NCBI RefSeq assembly: GCF_014490785.1 | Contig: NZ_CP051488.1 | Span: 868,001-932,000 of the forward strand | Origin: Kosakonia sp. SMBL-WEM22 | GTDB taxonomy: Bacteria > Pseudomonadota > Gammaproteobacteria > Enterobacterales > Enterobacteriaceae | Length of the DNA stretch: 64,000 nt | Reading direction: 5' to 3' | Shown here: piece after piece, positions 26,802-34,989 of the stretch | How positions within the stretch are numbered: position 1 is the first letter of the stretch | Layout: each line of letters starts with the position of its first letter | Notes under the pieces: generated by a model | What the model saw: the letters and a program-made list of their open reading frames with translations, nothing else | What the model was told of the DNA's origin: nothing | Databases searched by the model: none | Position numbers and translations under genes: made by a program

Positions 26802-28004
26802 TCAGCCTGTGCCGCCCATCGCATCACCAAGATGAAAGATGGGTAGGTACATCGCCACCACCAGCACACCAATAATAACCCCTGTTGCTATCAGCATCAG
26901 CGGTTCCAGCACTGCCGCCAGCCCGTCGGCCTGGCGCTGCGTCTGTTCACTGTAGTACTGCGCCAGATTATCCAGCATGCTGTCGAGCGCGCCGGAGAGT
27001 TCCCCGGTTCGCACCAGCTGTATGCAGAGCGGCGGAAACTCGCCGCTCGCTTTTAACGCGGCAAATATTGGCGCACCCTCAGTAATCTCCCGCTGCGCCC
27101 GCACTAACAGATCTCGCCAGTAGGGGCAGACCACCGTCTCGGTCACGCTCTCCAGCCCCTGTAAAAAAGCGATACCGGCACGCTGGGTCAGCGACAGGAC
27201 GGTAAAGATCTGGCTCAGGCGCTGCCCGCGCACCAGCGGCCCGATAACCGGGCTGGCAAGGAGCAACCGCTGACACGCATGGAGCCAGTTGTCGTTATTA
27301 CGTAGCCGTAACAGCGCTGCGCCTGCCAGCACGCTAACCAGCATTAAAGGCAGCGCGCACTGTTTGATTATCCCGGCCCCCGCAATTACCCCGCGCGTTA
27401 ATGCTGGCAGCGGCGTATTGAAAGTCTGGTAGATGGCGGCGAACTCCGGCAGCACCAGGTAGATCATCGCCAGCACCACCGCCGCAGTCAGGGACAGAAT
27501 AATCAGTGGGTAGCGCAGCGCTTTTTTCACCTTTAGCTTCAGTTCATGCTGCGCTTTTTGTTGTGCAGCCAGCCTGAAGCAGCACTCGTCCAGCTTGCCG
27601 GTGAGTTCACCGGTGCGGATCATCGCCTGCCAGAGCGGCGGAAAGACCTCCGGCCACTGACGCAGCGCCGCAGAGAAGGTTTCTCCTTCTTCGAGTGCCG
27701 CTGACAGGCTGTGCAGCAGTGCCTGCCACTGCCTGGCTGGATGCTGCTCCGCCATCAGCTGCAACCCTTCCGGCAGCGTCAGCCCGGCCTGAAGCAAGGT
27801 GGCAAGCTGGTTTAGCAGCGGCGTACTCTGCTCAGGGCTCCAGAGGCGAGCGCGCACCGGCCGACGTTTCAGCGACAGCGGATGGCATTGTTGCTGTAGC
27901 AGGCACAATACCGCCGCTGCGCGGCTTTCACTCCAGAGCAGCCCCGCTTGCAGTTCACCGTTATCATTCAGCCCCGACCATTGCCAGAGTTGCTTACTCG
28001 CCAT
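26802..28004 (-). CDS. hofC: Type IV pilin assembly inner membrane protein HofC (PilC/GspF family)
   Basis: A 400-residue polytopic protein, the E. coli length, with two repeated GspF domains (about 65-190 and 265-390), each with the MIRTGELTGKLDE / LVRTGELSGALDS signature, and transmembrane segments near 165-190, 215-235 and 370-390. It is the platform protein for pilin assembly with HofB. The ATG lies within the end of hofB (11-nt overlap). In E. coli K-12 the operon is poorly expressed in the laboratory. Confidence 0.93.
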   Translation of the reverse strand: MASKQLWQWSGLNDNGELQAGLLWSESRAAAVLCLLQQQCHPLSLKRRPVRARLWSPEQSTPLLNQLATLLQAGLTLPEGLQLMAEQHPARQWQALLHSLSAALEEGETFSAALRQWPEVFPPLWQAMIRTGELTGKLDECCFRLAAQQKAQHELKLKVKKALRYPLIILSLTAAVVLAMIYLVLPEFAAIYQTFNTPLPALTRGVIAGAGIIKQCALPLMLVSVLAGAALLRLRNNDNWLHACQRLLLASPVIGPLVRGQRLSQIFTVLSLTQRAGIAFLQGLESVTETVVCPYWRDLLVRAQREITEGAPIFAALKASGEFPPLCIQLVRTGELSGALDSMLDNLAQYYSEQTQRQADGLAAVLEPLMLIATGVIIGVLVVAMYLPIFHLGDAMGGTG

Positions 28005-29388
28005 GCGGGTAACCCAATATCCGTACCAGCTCCTCGAAGGTGGTCAGCCCCTCTTCAACCGCCTGGCAGCCATGGTGAAACAGCGTTGTCATACCCTCTT
28101 CACGCGCGCACTGCTCAATCTCGTTCACGCTCATGCCGCTGGCAATCGCCTGGCGTATTGGCGGCGTGATGTTGAGGATCTCAAACAACGCTACCCGACC
28201 ATAAAAACCGTGATAACAGGCTTCGCACCCCTGCGCGCGCCAGCGTGGCAGCGGGCGTGGCCAGACGTTATTCGGCAGAGGAATACTCTCCGTCGCCAGT
28301 TTTCGGCAGTGGGGACAGAGTTTACGCACCAGCCTTTGGGCAACCACCAATGAGAGTGCTGAAGAGATCATCCAGCGCGCCACGCCCATCTGCTCAATCC
28401 GCACCAGCGTTTCGCTGGTGGAGTTGGTATGCAGCGTCGACAGCACTAAATGGCCCGTCTGCGCGGCCTTAATGGCAATCTCGGCAGTTTCGCCATCGCG
28501 GATCTCACCCACCATAATGACGTCGGGATCCTGGCGCAGCAGGGCGCGCAGCACGCTCTGAAAGGTAAGCCCGGCGCGCGGGGCAATCTGCGTTTGATTC
28601 AGACCGGCAAGCGGGATCTCTACCGGATCCTCCACGCTGCAGATATTAACCTCTGGTTTATTGCGCGCCTGCAACGCGCTATAGAGCGTGACGGTTTTTC
28701 CGCTGCCCGTAGGACCGGTCACCAGCAGTAAACCCTGCGGCTGCGCCAGTGCGGCGTTGAACTGCACAAGCTGCGCCTCGGTCATGCCGAGCGCGGGCAG
28801 CGCCAGCGCCTGGTTTACCTGGTGCAGCAGCCGTAGTACCACTTTTTCGCCGTGGCGGCAGGGCAGTGTGGCAATACGAAATGACACCGGCTGATCGGTA
28901 AGGGTAACGGTAAACTGCCCATCCTGCGGCAACCGCCGCTCGGCGATATCCAGATTGCCCATCACTTTTAACCGCGCGGTCAGGGTATCGGAGAGTGTAC
29001 AGGGCAGGGGCGACAGAGGATGCAGTACGCCATCCACCCGCAGGCGAATCACGTAGTGCATCTCGCCCGGCTCGAAATGGATATCCGATGCGCGGAGCAT
29101 CAGCGCTTGCTGCAGCGTATGGTTGATAATCTCTACCGCCGAAACGCTCTCTTCGCTGAGAGAGCCATGCGTGGCGGGTAGCGCCTGCGCGGTGAGTTGT
29201 TGATGCTTTTCCATTTCATCCTGCGTCCAGCAGCGAATATCAACGCGCTGTTGGGCAACGAAGCTGAGTGATTCCATTAGTTCCATGCTTGGGCTGCCGA
29301 CCACAGCAATGACCAGCGCTTCATTATCTTTGCTCAACAATGCTGCGTTGTGGCGTCGGCACAGCGCCTCCAGTTTGTTCTCTTTCAT
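27994..29388 (-). CDS. hofB: Type IV pilus assembly ATPase HofB (PilB/GspE family)
   Basis: A 464-residue secretion ATPase (461 in E. coli). Walker A GPTGSGKTVTLYSAL is near residue 220, Walker B DVIMVGEIRDGETAEIA near 285, and a tetracysteine zinc motif is formed by CPHC and CEAC around 370-395. It powers polymerisation of the PpdD pilin, encoded 9 nt upstream. Confidence 0.93.
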   Translation of the reverse strand: MKENKLEALCRRHNAALLSKDNEALVIAVVGSPSMELMESLSFVAQQRVDIRCWTQDEMEKHQQLTAQALPATHGSLSEESVSAVEIINHTLQQALMLRASDIHFEPGEMHYVIRLRVDGVLHPLSPLPCTLSDTLTARLKVMGNLDIAERRLPQDGQFTVTLTDQPVSFRIATLPCRHGEKVVLRLLHQVNQALALPALGMTEAQLVQFNAALAQPQGLLLVTGPTGSGKTVTLYSALQARNKPEVNICSVEDPVEIPLAGLNQTQIAPRAGLTFQSVLRALLRQDPDVIMVGEIRDGETAEIAIKAAQTGHLVLSTLHTNSTSETLVRIEQMGVARWMISSALSLVVAQRLVRKLCPHCRKLATESIPLPNNVWPRPLPRWRAQGCEACYHGFYGRVALFEILNITPPIRQAIASGMSVNEIEQCAREEGMTTLFHHGCQAVEEGLTTFEELVRILGYPHGE

Positions 29389-29397
29389 CAGATCTCC

Positions 29398-29832
29398 TTA
29401 TCGACCGGTACGGAAAACGTCTTCGCACGCCTGCTGCAGCGAGCTATCTGCCTCGGTATTACAGCTGCGCATCCAGCCCTGAATGCCATTGGCACTGCTC
29501 CACTGTGGCGTCATCACTACGCTTAAACCGTTAAGACTCTCCTGCCCGGAGAGCGAAACCACGCCTTTGGCAACGCTGAGCGCGGCGACATAACGCGTCG
29601 TCGTCGGCGCAGGAATGCCATTGCTGCTGGCATCGCAGTTATCGATGCCACCGCGCTCCAGTGCGCAGAGCTCAACGGCGGTACGATAGGGGATAAACGT
29701 TTGCAGCATGTCGGTGAGCGCGGCTTTGCGCAGGTAGTTCTGGTAGGCGGGAATGCCAATGGCGCTCAGAATGGCAACGATGCCAATCACCACCATTAGC
29801 TCAATGAGGGTAAATCCTTGTTGTCTGTTCAT
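29398..29832 (-). CDS. ppdD: Prepilin peptidase-dependent major pilin PpdD
   Basis: A 144-residue type IV prepilin (146 in E. coli). The class III leader MNRQQG is cleaved before FTLIELMVVIGI, with Glu at mature position 5 and the hydrophobic N-terminal helix. Four cysteines in the globular part can form the disulphides usual for this pilin class. It is first in the ppdD-hofB-hofC operon; the remaining hof genes and the peptidase are not in this window. Confidence 0.94.
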   Translation of the reverse strand: MNRQQGFTLIELMVVIGIVAILSAIGIPAYQNYLRKAALTDMLQTFIPYRTAVELCALERGGIDNCDASSNGIPAPTTTRYVAALSVAKGVVSLSGQESLNGLSVVMTPQWSSANGIQGWMRSCNTEADSSLQQACEDVFRTGR

Positions 29833-29902
29833 AGATGGCTCCTTATGCAGAGCCGTTACTGTGCCAGGCAGATATACGCGGGGCGAGCGGCAAAAGAGCA
29901 GC

Positions 29903-29930
29903 CCGGAAAGCGGATTCCGGCTTTTTTATT
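29903..29930 (+). terminator. Orphan plus-strand terminator-like hairpin upstream of ppdD
   Basis: CCGGAA (29903-29908) and TTCCGG (29915-29920) form a stem followed by CTTTTTT on the plus strand. No plus-strand gene ends here; it would stop antisense transcripts coming through ppdD, or it may be part of the ppdD leader. Confidence 0.4.
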
Positions 29931-29971
29931 TCATTTGCACAACGGAACAGTTTTGCTGCGAGATAAGCCGC

Positions 29972-29992
29972 AAAAAACGGGCCATCGGCCCG
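29972..29992 (-). terminator. Intrinsic terminator of nadC
   Basis: On the minus strand a CGGGCC/GGCCCG stem with a 3-nt loop is followed directly by TTTTTT, 16 nt after the nadC stop. Confidence 0.82.
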
Positions 29993-30008
29993 CAAGATTG
30001 GCAGAAAA

Positions 30009-30902
30009 TTAGCTAAAGCGCATCGAGAGATCGAGGGCGTGAACGTGCTTTGTCAGCGCGCCAACAGAGATGTAATCGACGCCGGTTTGCGCAAATTCGC
30101 GCAGCGTTTGCTCGGTAACATTGCCGGAGACTTCCAGTTTTGCCTGGCCATTGGCCCGTTTTACCGCTTCGCGCATCTGTTCGGGTACAAAGTTATCCAG
30201 CATGATGATATCCGCCCCTGCCTTCAGCGCATCGTCGAACTCTTCCAGCGTTTCGACTTCAACCTCGACCGGCACATCGGGATGCAGCCAGAAAGCCTTC
30301 TCCACCGCCTGACGCACCGAACCTGCGGCGATAATGTGGTTCTCTTTGATCAGAAATGCATCGGAAAGCCCGAGACGGTGGTTCGCGCCGCCGCCGCAGA
30401 GCACCGCATATTTCAGCGCCGTGCGCAGGCCGGGCAGAGTTTTGCGCGTATCAAGCAGTTGTGTTTTGGTGCCCTCAAGCAGAGCGACATAGCTGCGCAC
30501 CGCGCTGGCGACGCCGGAGAGGGTCTGGACAAAATTGAGTGCCGTACGTTCACCGGTGAGCAGCACGCGTGAAGGGCCATCCAGCTCAAACAGCGGCTGA
30601 TCGGCGTGCACCGTGTCGCCATCCGCCACGTGCCAGGTGAGCGTTACGTCGTCGCCCGCCAGCTGTATAAACACCTCTTCAACCCAGCGTTTACCGCAGA
30701 ACACCCCCTCTTCACGGGTGATCACTACCGCATGGGAGCGATTCTCTGGCGGTAATAATTGCGCGGTAATGTCGTTGTTCGCATCGACTTCTCCACCCAG
30801 ATCTTCACGCAATGCCAGTGCGACGGCAGCAGGAATATCCAGTTCGATGCGTTTGAGCAACACGTCACGGCGAAGATCGGGGTTATAGCGGCGAGGCGGC
30901 AT
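30009..30902 (-). CDS. nadC: Quinolinate phosphoribosyltransferase NadC
   Basis: A 297-residue enzyme converting quinolinate and PRPP to nicotinate mononucleotide in NAD synthesis; E. coli NadC has the same length. Conserved segments are GERTALNFVQTLSG near 117, the basic DTRKTLPGLR near 153 and CGGGANHRLGLSDAFLIKEN near 171. I chose ATG 30902 (MPPRRYNPD); an in-frame TTG four codons upstream is unlikely. It is divergent from ampD. Confidence 0.96.
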   Translation of the reverse strand: MPPRRYNPDLRRDVLLKRIELDIPAAVALALREDLGGEVDANNDITAQLLPPENRSHAVVITREEGVFCGKRWVEEVFIQLAGDDVTLTWHVADGDTVHADQPLFELDGPSRVLLTGERTALNFVQTLSGVASAVRSYVALLEGTKTQLLDTRKTLPGLRTALKYAVLCGGGANHRLGLSDAFLIKENHIIAAGSVRQAVEKAFWLHPDVPVEVEVETLEEFDDALKAGADIIMLDNFVPEQMREAVKRANGQAKLEVSGNVTEQTLREFAQTGVDYISVGALTKHVHALDLSMRFS

Positions 30903-31031
30903 GATAGGCTCCAAAAAGTGTAACGAATCACAAAGTTAGCGTTTGGTTGTGCAGCTCCGGCATTACGGGAGGCGGCCTAAGCATGCTACTCTGAAGCGTG
31001 TTTCAGCACCATCCTCTATAAGGAGTTCCTT

Positions 31032-31595
31032 ATGCAGTTACGCAAGGGTTGGCTGGTAGAGGCGCGCCATGTGCCCTCTCCGCATTATGATTGCCGCCCG
31101 GACGATGAGTCGCCATCACTGTTAGTGGTACATAATATCAGCCTACCTCCCGGCAAATTTGGCGGTCCGTGGATTGACGCGCTCTTTACCGGCACGCTGG
31201 ATCCCAGCGCCGATCCCTACTTTGCCGGCATTGCTCATCTTCGCGTTTCTGCGCACTGTCTGATTCGCCGCGACGGAGAAATAGTGCAATATGTGCCTTT
31301 CGATAAGCGCGCCTGGCATGCGGGCGTCTCCTCTTATCAGGGGCGCGAGCGCTGCAACGATTTCTCAATCGGTATTGAGCTTGAGGGAACGGACGATCTG
31401 GCGTATACCGACGCGCAGTACCGCCAACTGGCGGCGGTAACAGGAACGGTAATTGAGCTCTACCCGGCGATTGCCGACAATATGACCGGACACAGCGATA
31501 TCGCGCCTGAACGTAAGACCGACCCCGGCCCTGCGTTTGACTGGGGCAAATTTCGCGCCCTGGTCGCCGCGTTGTCAGAAAAGGAGAAGCCATGA
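31032..31595 (+). CDS. ampD: 1,6-anhydro-MurNAc-L-alanine amidase AmpD
   Basis: A 187-residue cytoplasmic zinc amidase (183 in E. coli) that removes the peptide from anhydro-muropeptides during cell wall recycling. Zinc ligands are visible as H34 in VVHNISLP and the H and D of MTGHSDIAPERKTDPGPAFDW. In species with inducible ampC, loss of AmpD derepresses the beta-lactamase; neither ampC nor ampR is in this window. A ribosome binding site AAGGAG precedes ATG. It overlaps ampE by 4 nt. Confidence 0.96.
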   Translation: MQLRKGWLVEARHVPSPHYDCRPDDESPSLLVVHNISLPPGKFGGPWIDALFTGTLDPSADPYFAGIAHLRVSAHCLIRRDGEIVQYVPFDKRAWHAGVSSYQGRERCNDFSIGIELEGTDDLAYTDAQYRQLAAVTGTVIELYPAIADNMTGHSDIAPERKTDPGPAFDWGKFRALVAALSEKEKP

Positions 31596-32446
31596 CGTTA
31601 TTCACCATGCTGCTGGTGCTGGCAGCGGAGCGGCTGTTTAAACTGGGAGAGCACTGGCAACTGGACCACCGGCTGGAGGTGCTGTTCCGGCGCATAAAGC
31701 GCTATTCGATGCCAGCAACGCTGTTAATGACGGCGGCAGCCATGCTGGTGACCTTCCTGATTCTGCGCGCGCTGTGGGGATTGTTTTTTAACGTCCCGTT
31801 ACTGGTGGTGTGGATCCTCATTGGCCTGCTGTGCATCGGTGCGGGGAAGGTGCGGTTGCACTACCATGCCTATCTGAAAGCGGCGGCACGAAACGACAGC
31901 CACGCCCATACGGCAATGGCCAGCGAGCTGACGCTGATTCACGGTGTGCCGCCCGGTTGCGACGAGCGCGAGTTCCTGCGCGAACTGCAAAATGCGCTGC
32001 TGTGGATCAACTTCCGCTTCTACCTCGCGCCGCTCTTCTGGTTTGTGGTTGGCGGCCCCTGGGGGCCGGTATTGTTGGTTGGTTACGCCTTTTTACGCGC
32101 CTGGCAGTACTGGCTGGCGCGCTTCCAGACGCCGACAGAGCGCCAGCAATCGGGTATCGACGCCATTTTACATCTGCTCGATTGGGTGCCGGTGCGCCTT
32201 GCGGGCGTAGTCTATGCGCTGATCGGTCATGGTGAGAAAGCGCTGCCCGCCTGGTTTGCCTCGCTCGGCGATACCCATACTTCCCAATACCATGTGTTAA
32301 CGCGGTTGGCGCAGTTCTCGCTGGCACGCGAGCCGCATCACGATAAGGTCGCCACGCCGAAAGCGGCGGTGTCGATGGCGAAGAAGACCTCGTTTGCCGT
32401 GGTCGTGGTGGTAGCGCTGCTGACGATTTACGGCACGCTGATGTAA
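31592..32446 (+). CDS. ampE: Inner membrane protein AmpE
   Basis: A 284-residue membrane protein, the E. coli length, with about four hydrophobic segments (near 48-70, 72-88, 142-165 and the C-terminal helix 268-284). It belongs to the CobD/CbiB-like AmpE family. The conserved N-terminus MTLFTMLLVLAAERLFKLGEHW is split here only by normal substitutions. Its biochemical role is not known; it is invariably coupled to ampD. It is convergent with the GH43 gene 15 nt away. Confidence 0.94.
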   Translation: MTLFTMLLVLAAERLFKLGEHWQLDHRLEVLFRRIKRYSMPATLLMTAAAMLVTFLILRALWGLFFNVPLLVVWILIGLLCIGAGKVRLHYHAYLKAAARNDSHAHTAMASELTLIHGVPPGCDEREFLRELQNALLWINFRFYLAPLFWFVVGGPWGPVLLVGYAFLRAWQYWLARFQTPTERQQSGIDAILHLLDWVPVRLAGVVYALIGHGEKALPAWFASLGDTHTSQYHVLTRLAQFSLAREPHHDKVATPKAAVSMAKKTSFAVVVVVALLTIYGTLM

Positions 32447-32461
32447 CCGCGTGCCGTCGGT

Positions 32462-33412
32462 TTACTGATTATCCGCCGCCGGGATGCCGAAGTCAGGCAT
32501 CCCGTTTTCCTGCCAGCGAATCGTTTTCAGGCGCGTATGACGGTTGGGATCGTAGAGCGGGTCGCCCTCAATTTCGGTGTAGTTACGCGCGTGATACACC
32601 AACACATCTTCCCCCTCCGGTGTCTGCGTAAAGCTATTGTGTCCCGGTCCATACTGGCGGTTTTCATAACTGGTTTTAAACACCGGCTCCGGCGATTTAT
32701 GCCAGTTTTGCGGCGCAAGCGGATTGGCGTCGAGATCGATCCACAGCAGCCCCATGCAGTAGTTCTCGTCCGTCGCGCTGGCGGAGTAGCTGATAAAGAG
32801 CTTATCTTCGTGAAACAGCACCGCCGGGCCTTCGTTAACCAGAAAGCCGCGGCACTCCCACTCATACTCCGGTTTGCTTAACATCACCGGCTCGCCTTTC
32901 AGCGTCCACGGATTCTCCATCTCAGCCAGATAGAGGTTGGAGTTGCCTGCTATATCCGGCGCTTTTTGCGCCCACAAATACCAGCGCTTACCCTGATGGA
33001 CAAAAGTGGTGGCATCGAGCGCGAAGGTATCGAACGGGGTCTTAACCTGGCCTTTCTCAACCCACTCTCCGCTGAGCGGGTCGGCATCTGCGCACTCCAG
33101 CACAAACATACGGTGCTGGAACATATTCAGCTTATCGAGCGCTTTTGTGCCAGCGGCGGCAAAGTATAAATACCATTTGCCCTCAATATGGTGCAGCTCC
33201 GGTGCCCAGATGAGTTCGCTCATCGGCCCGCTTTGCGGCTTGCGCCACACCACCACGCCTTCTGCACTGCGCAGCCCGTCGATCGTTGCGGCGCGGCGGA
33301 TCTCCAGGCGATCGTACTCTGGCACTGAAGCGACAAAGTAGTAGTGTTCCTCGTGGCGTAGAATAAACGGGTCTGCGCGCTGCTCAATAAAGGGATTCGG
33401 CCAGGTTTTCAT
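32462..33412 (-). CDS. Glycoside hydrolase family 43 protein (probable arabinofuranosidase/xylosidase)
   Basis: A 316-residue five-bladed propeller hydrolase without a signal peptide. Candidate GH43 catalytic residues are Asp14 in RADPFILRH (base), Asp133 in FALDATTF (pKa modulator) and Glu194 in LVNEGPAVLF (acid); WAPELHHIEGKWYLYF is typical of the family. Cytoplasmic location and the coupled sugar symporter suggest it cleaves imported arabino- or xylo-oligosaccharides; exact specificity cannot be read. The start overlaps the symporter stop (TAATG). The pair is absent from the ampE-aroP junction in E. coli K-12. Confidence 0.85.
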   Translation of the reverse strand: MKTWPNPFIEQRADPFILRHEEHYYFVASVPEYDRLEIRRAATIDGLRSAEGVVVWRKPQSGPMSELIWAPELHHIEGKWYLYFAAAGTKALDKLNMFQHRMFVLECADADPLSGEWVEKGQVKTPFDTFALDATTFVHQGKRWYLWAQKAPDIAGNSNLYLAEMENPWTLKGEPVMLSKPEYEWECRGFLVNEGPAVLFHEDKLFISYSASATDENYCMGLLWIDLDANPLAPQNWHKSPEPVFKTSYENRQYGPGHNSFTQTPEGEDVLVYHARNYTEIEGDPLYDPNRHTRLKTIRWQENGMPDFGIPAADNQ

Positions 33413-34818
33413 TATGCATTCCTTACGTTTTTCGCCACCGGTGCGCTCTGGCTCTCGCTCAGTTCGTGGTAGTTAATGCGGCGTTTTTCCAGATCCGCCT
33501 GGATCTGTTTCATCAGTTCACGGTCAACTTTTAACAGACGCACCACGCCTGCGGTGATGAGATAACCGACGCCCGGGATCACTGTAAACAGCAACATAAT
33601 ACCGTTGATGGCACTGGCACTCTGCTGTTTAGCACCGGCGTCGTAGCCATACCATGAGAGCAGGAAGCCAACCATTGCGCCTGCGACCGCCAGCCCCACT
33701 TTCAGGAAGAAGAGGTTGCCGGAAAAACTGATGCCGGTAATACGTTTGCCGGTCTTCCACTCGCCATAGTCATCAACATCGGCCATCAGCGACCAGTGCA
33801 GCGGGGAGGGGATCTGGTGCAGGATGTTGAGCAGGAAGTAGAGCACGGCAATCATCACCGTTGCGCGCGGGTCGAGGAAGTAGAAGCCGCAGGAGAAAAT
33901 CGCCAGCGCGATATTGGTCCAGAAGAAGACTTTCAGTTTGCACCAGCGGTCGGTCAGCACTTTTGCCAGCATGCTGCCGAACATCATGCCGACCACGCCA
34001 AGGCTGATAAACAGCGTGGCGAAGTGGGTGCTCTCCTGCATCACCCAGGTGACGTAGTACATGGTAGCGGCCATACGGATAAAGCCGGGGCAGACGTTGC
34101 ACAGCGTCAGCAGCAGAATGCGTACCCACTGATCGTTCTTCCACACGTCTTTCAGATCTTTCTTCATGTCATCGTGCGTTGGCACCGCCGGGCGCACGCG
34201 CTCGCGCACTGTGGCAAAGCAGAACAGGAACATACACATGCCGATAAAGGCCAGCACCGTCATCGCCATTTGATAACCTTTGGCTTTATCCGCGCCGCCA
34301 AACCACTCTGCCATTGGCAGCAGCGTCAGCGACAGCAGCAGCGTCGCGATGCCGACCATCACAAAACGGTAAGACTGGCAGGCCACGCGCTCTTTCGGAT
34401 CGTTGGTGATGACGCCGCCCAGTGAACAGTAGGGAATGTTAATGGCGGTATAGGTGAGCGAGAGCAGGAAGTAGGTGACAAAGGCATAGATAACTTTGCT
34501 GCTGTAGCTCCACTCCGGCGTGGTAAACATCAGCACGCTGAAGACCGCGTAAGGCACGGCAATCCACAGCAGCCATGGGCGAAACCGACCATATTTGCTC
34601 TGCGTACGGTCGGCTAGCGCGCCCATTAACGGGTCGGTAATAGCATCAATAACGCGAATCGACAGCAGCAGCACGCCGACCAGCGCGGGAGCCAGACCGA
34701 AGATGTCGGTATAAAAATAGTTAACAAACAGCATGATGGCGCCAAAGATGATATTGCATCCGGCATCGCCCATGCCATAACCAATCTTCTCTTTTACAGA
34801 CAGTTTATTGGTGTCCAT
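33412..34818 (-). CDS. GPH-family glycoside/pentoside:cation symporter
   Basis: A 468-residue, 12-helix major facilitator of the glycoside-pentoside-hexuronide family (relatives MelB, XynP, YicJ). The hallmark RVIDAITDPLMGALADRTQSK lies near residue 48 and helices follow in the MFS pattern. I chose ATG 34818 (MDTNKLSVKEK) because GGGAGA precedes it; an in-frame upstream start would add 15 unlikely residues. It is first in an operon with the GH43 hydrolase, so it probably imports the hydrolase substrate with Na+ or H+. Confidence 0.86.
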   Translation of the reverse strand: MDTNKLSVKEKIGYGMGDAGCNIIFGAIMLFVNYFYTDIFGLAPALVGVLLLSIRVIDAITDPLMGALADRTQSKYGRFRPWLLWIAVPYAVFSVLMFTTPEWSYSSKVIYAFVTYFLLSLTYTAINIPYCSLGGVITNDPKERVACQSYRFVMVGIATLLLSLTLLPMAEWFGGADKAKGYQMAMTVLAFIGMCMFLFCFATVRERVRPAVPTHDDMKKDLKDVWKNDQWVRILLLTLCNVCPGFIRMAATMYYVTWVMQESTHFATLFISLGVVGMMFGSMLAKVLTDRWCKLKVFFWTNIALAIFSCGFYFLDPRATVMIAVLYFLLNILHQIPSPLHWSLMADVDDYGEWKTGKRITGISFSGNLFFLKVGLAVAGAMVGFLLSWYGYDAGAKQQSASAINGIMLLFTVIPGVGYLITAGVVRLLKVDRELMKQIQADLEKRRINYHELSESQSAPVAKNVRNA

Positions 34819-34858
34819 CGACGGGTCTCCCTCTGAGGTATGAGTTCGATTATTCGCC

Positions 34859-34876
34859 CGCAAATTTCTATTTGCG
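34859..34876 (-). promoter_or_regulatory. Palindromic operator candidate upstream of the symporter gene
   Basis: CGCAAAT and ATTTGCG (7-bp perfect arms, 4-nt centre) sit about 45 nt upstream of the symporter ATG, just downstream of a weak -10 (TGCTAC, minus strand, 34881-34876) with a -35-like TTGTCC (34905-34900) 18 bp away. The geometry suits a repressor operator at the transcription start. No regulator gene is adjacent. Confidence 0.35.
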
Positions 34877-34925
34877 TAGCAGGATCACGCCGCAGAGATG
34901 GACAAAATGGCTACGTAAAGGAAAG

Positions 34926-34941
34926 TGTGAGGAAGGTAACA
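34926..34941 (-). promoter_or_regulatory. Possible CRP site of the GH43/symporter operon
   Basis: TGTGAGGAAGGTAACA matches TGTGA-N6-TCACA at nine of ten positions. Its centre lies about 65 bp upstream of the predicted transcription start, near class I activator spacing. Confidence 0.35.
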
Positions 34942-34953
34942 TTGATTTAACAA

Positions 34954-34975
34954 CCCTCTCCCGGACGGGAGAGGG
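34954..34975. repeat. Perfect inverted repeat between aroP and the symporter gene
   Basis: CCCTCTCCCG and CGGGAGAGGG form 10-bp arms around GA, 14 nt downstream of the aroP stop. The GC-rich CCCTCTCCC/GGGAGAGGG form resembles short interspersed palindromes common in Enterobacter and Klebsiella intergenic regions. On the minus strand it is followed by TTGTTAAATC, a poor terminator tail. Confidence 0.55.
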
Positions 34976-34989
34976 GAGGGGAGAAGGTA

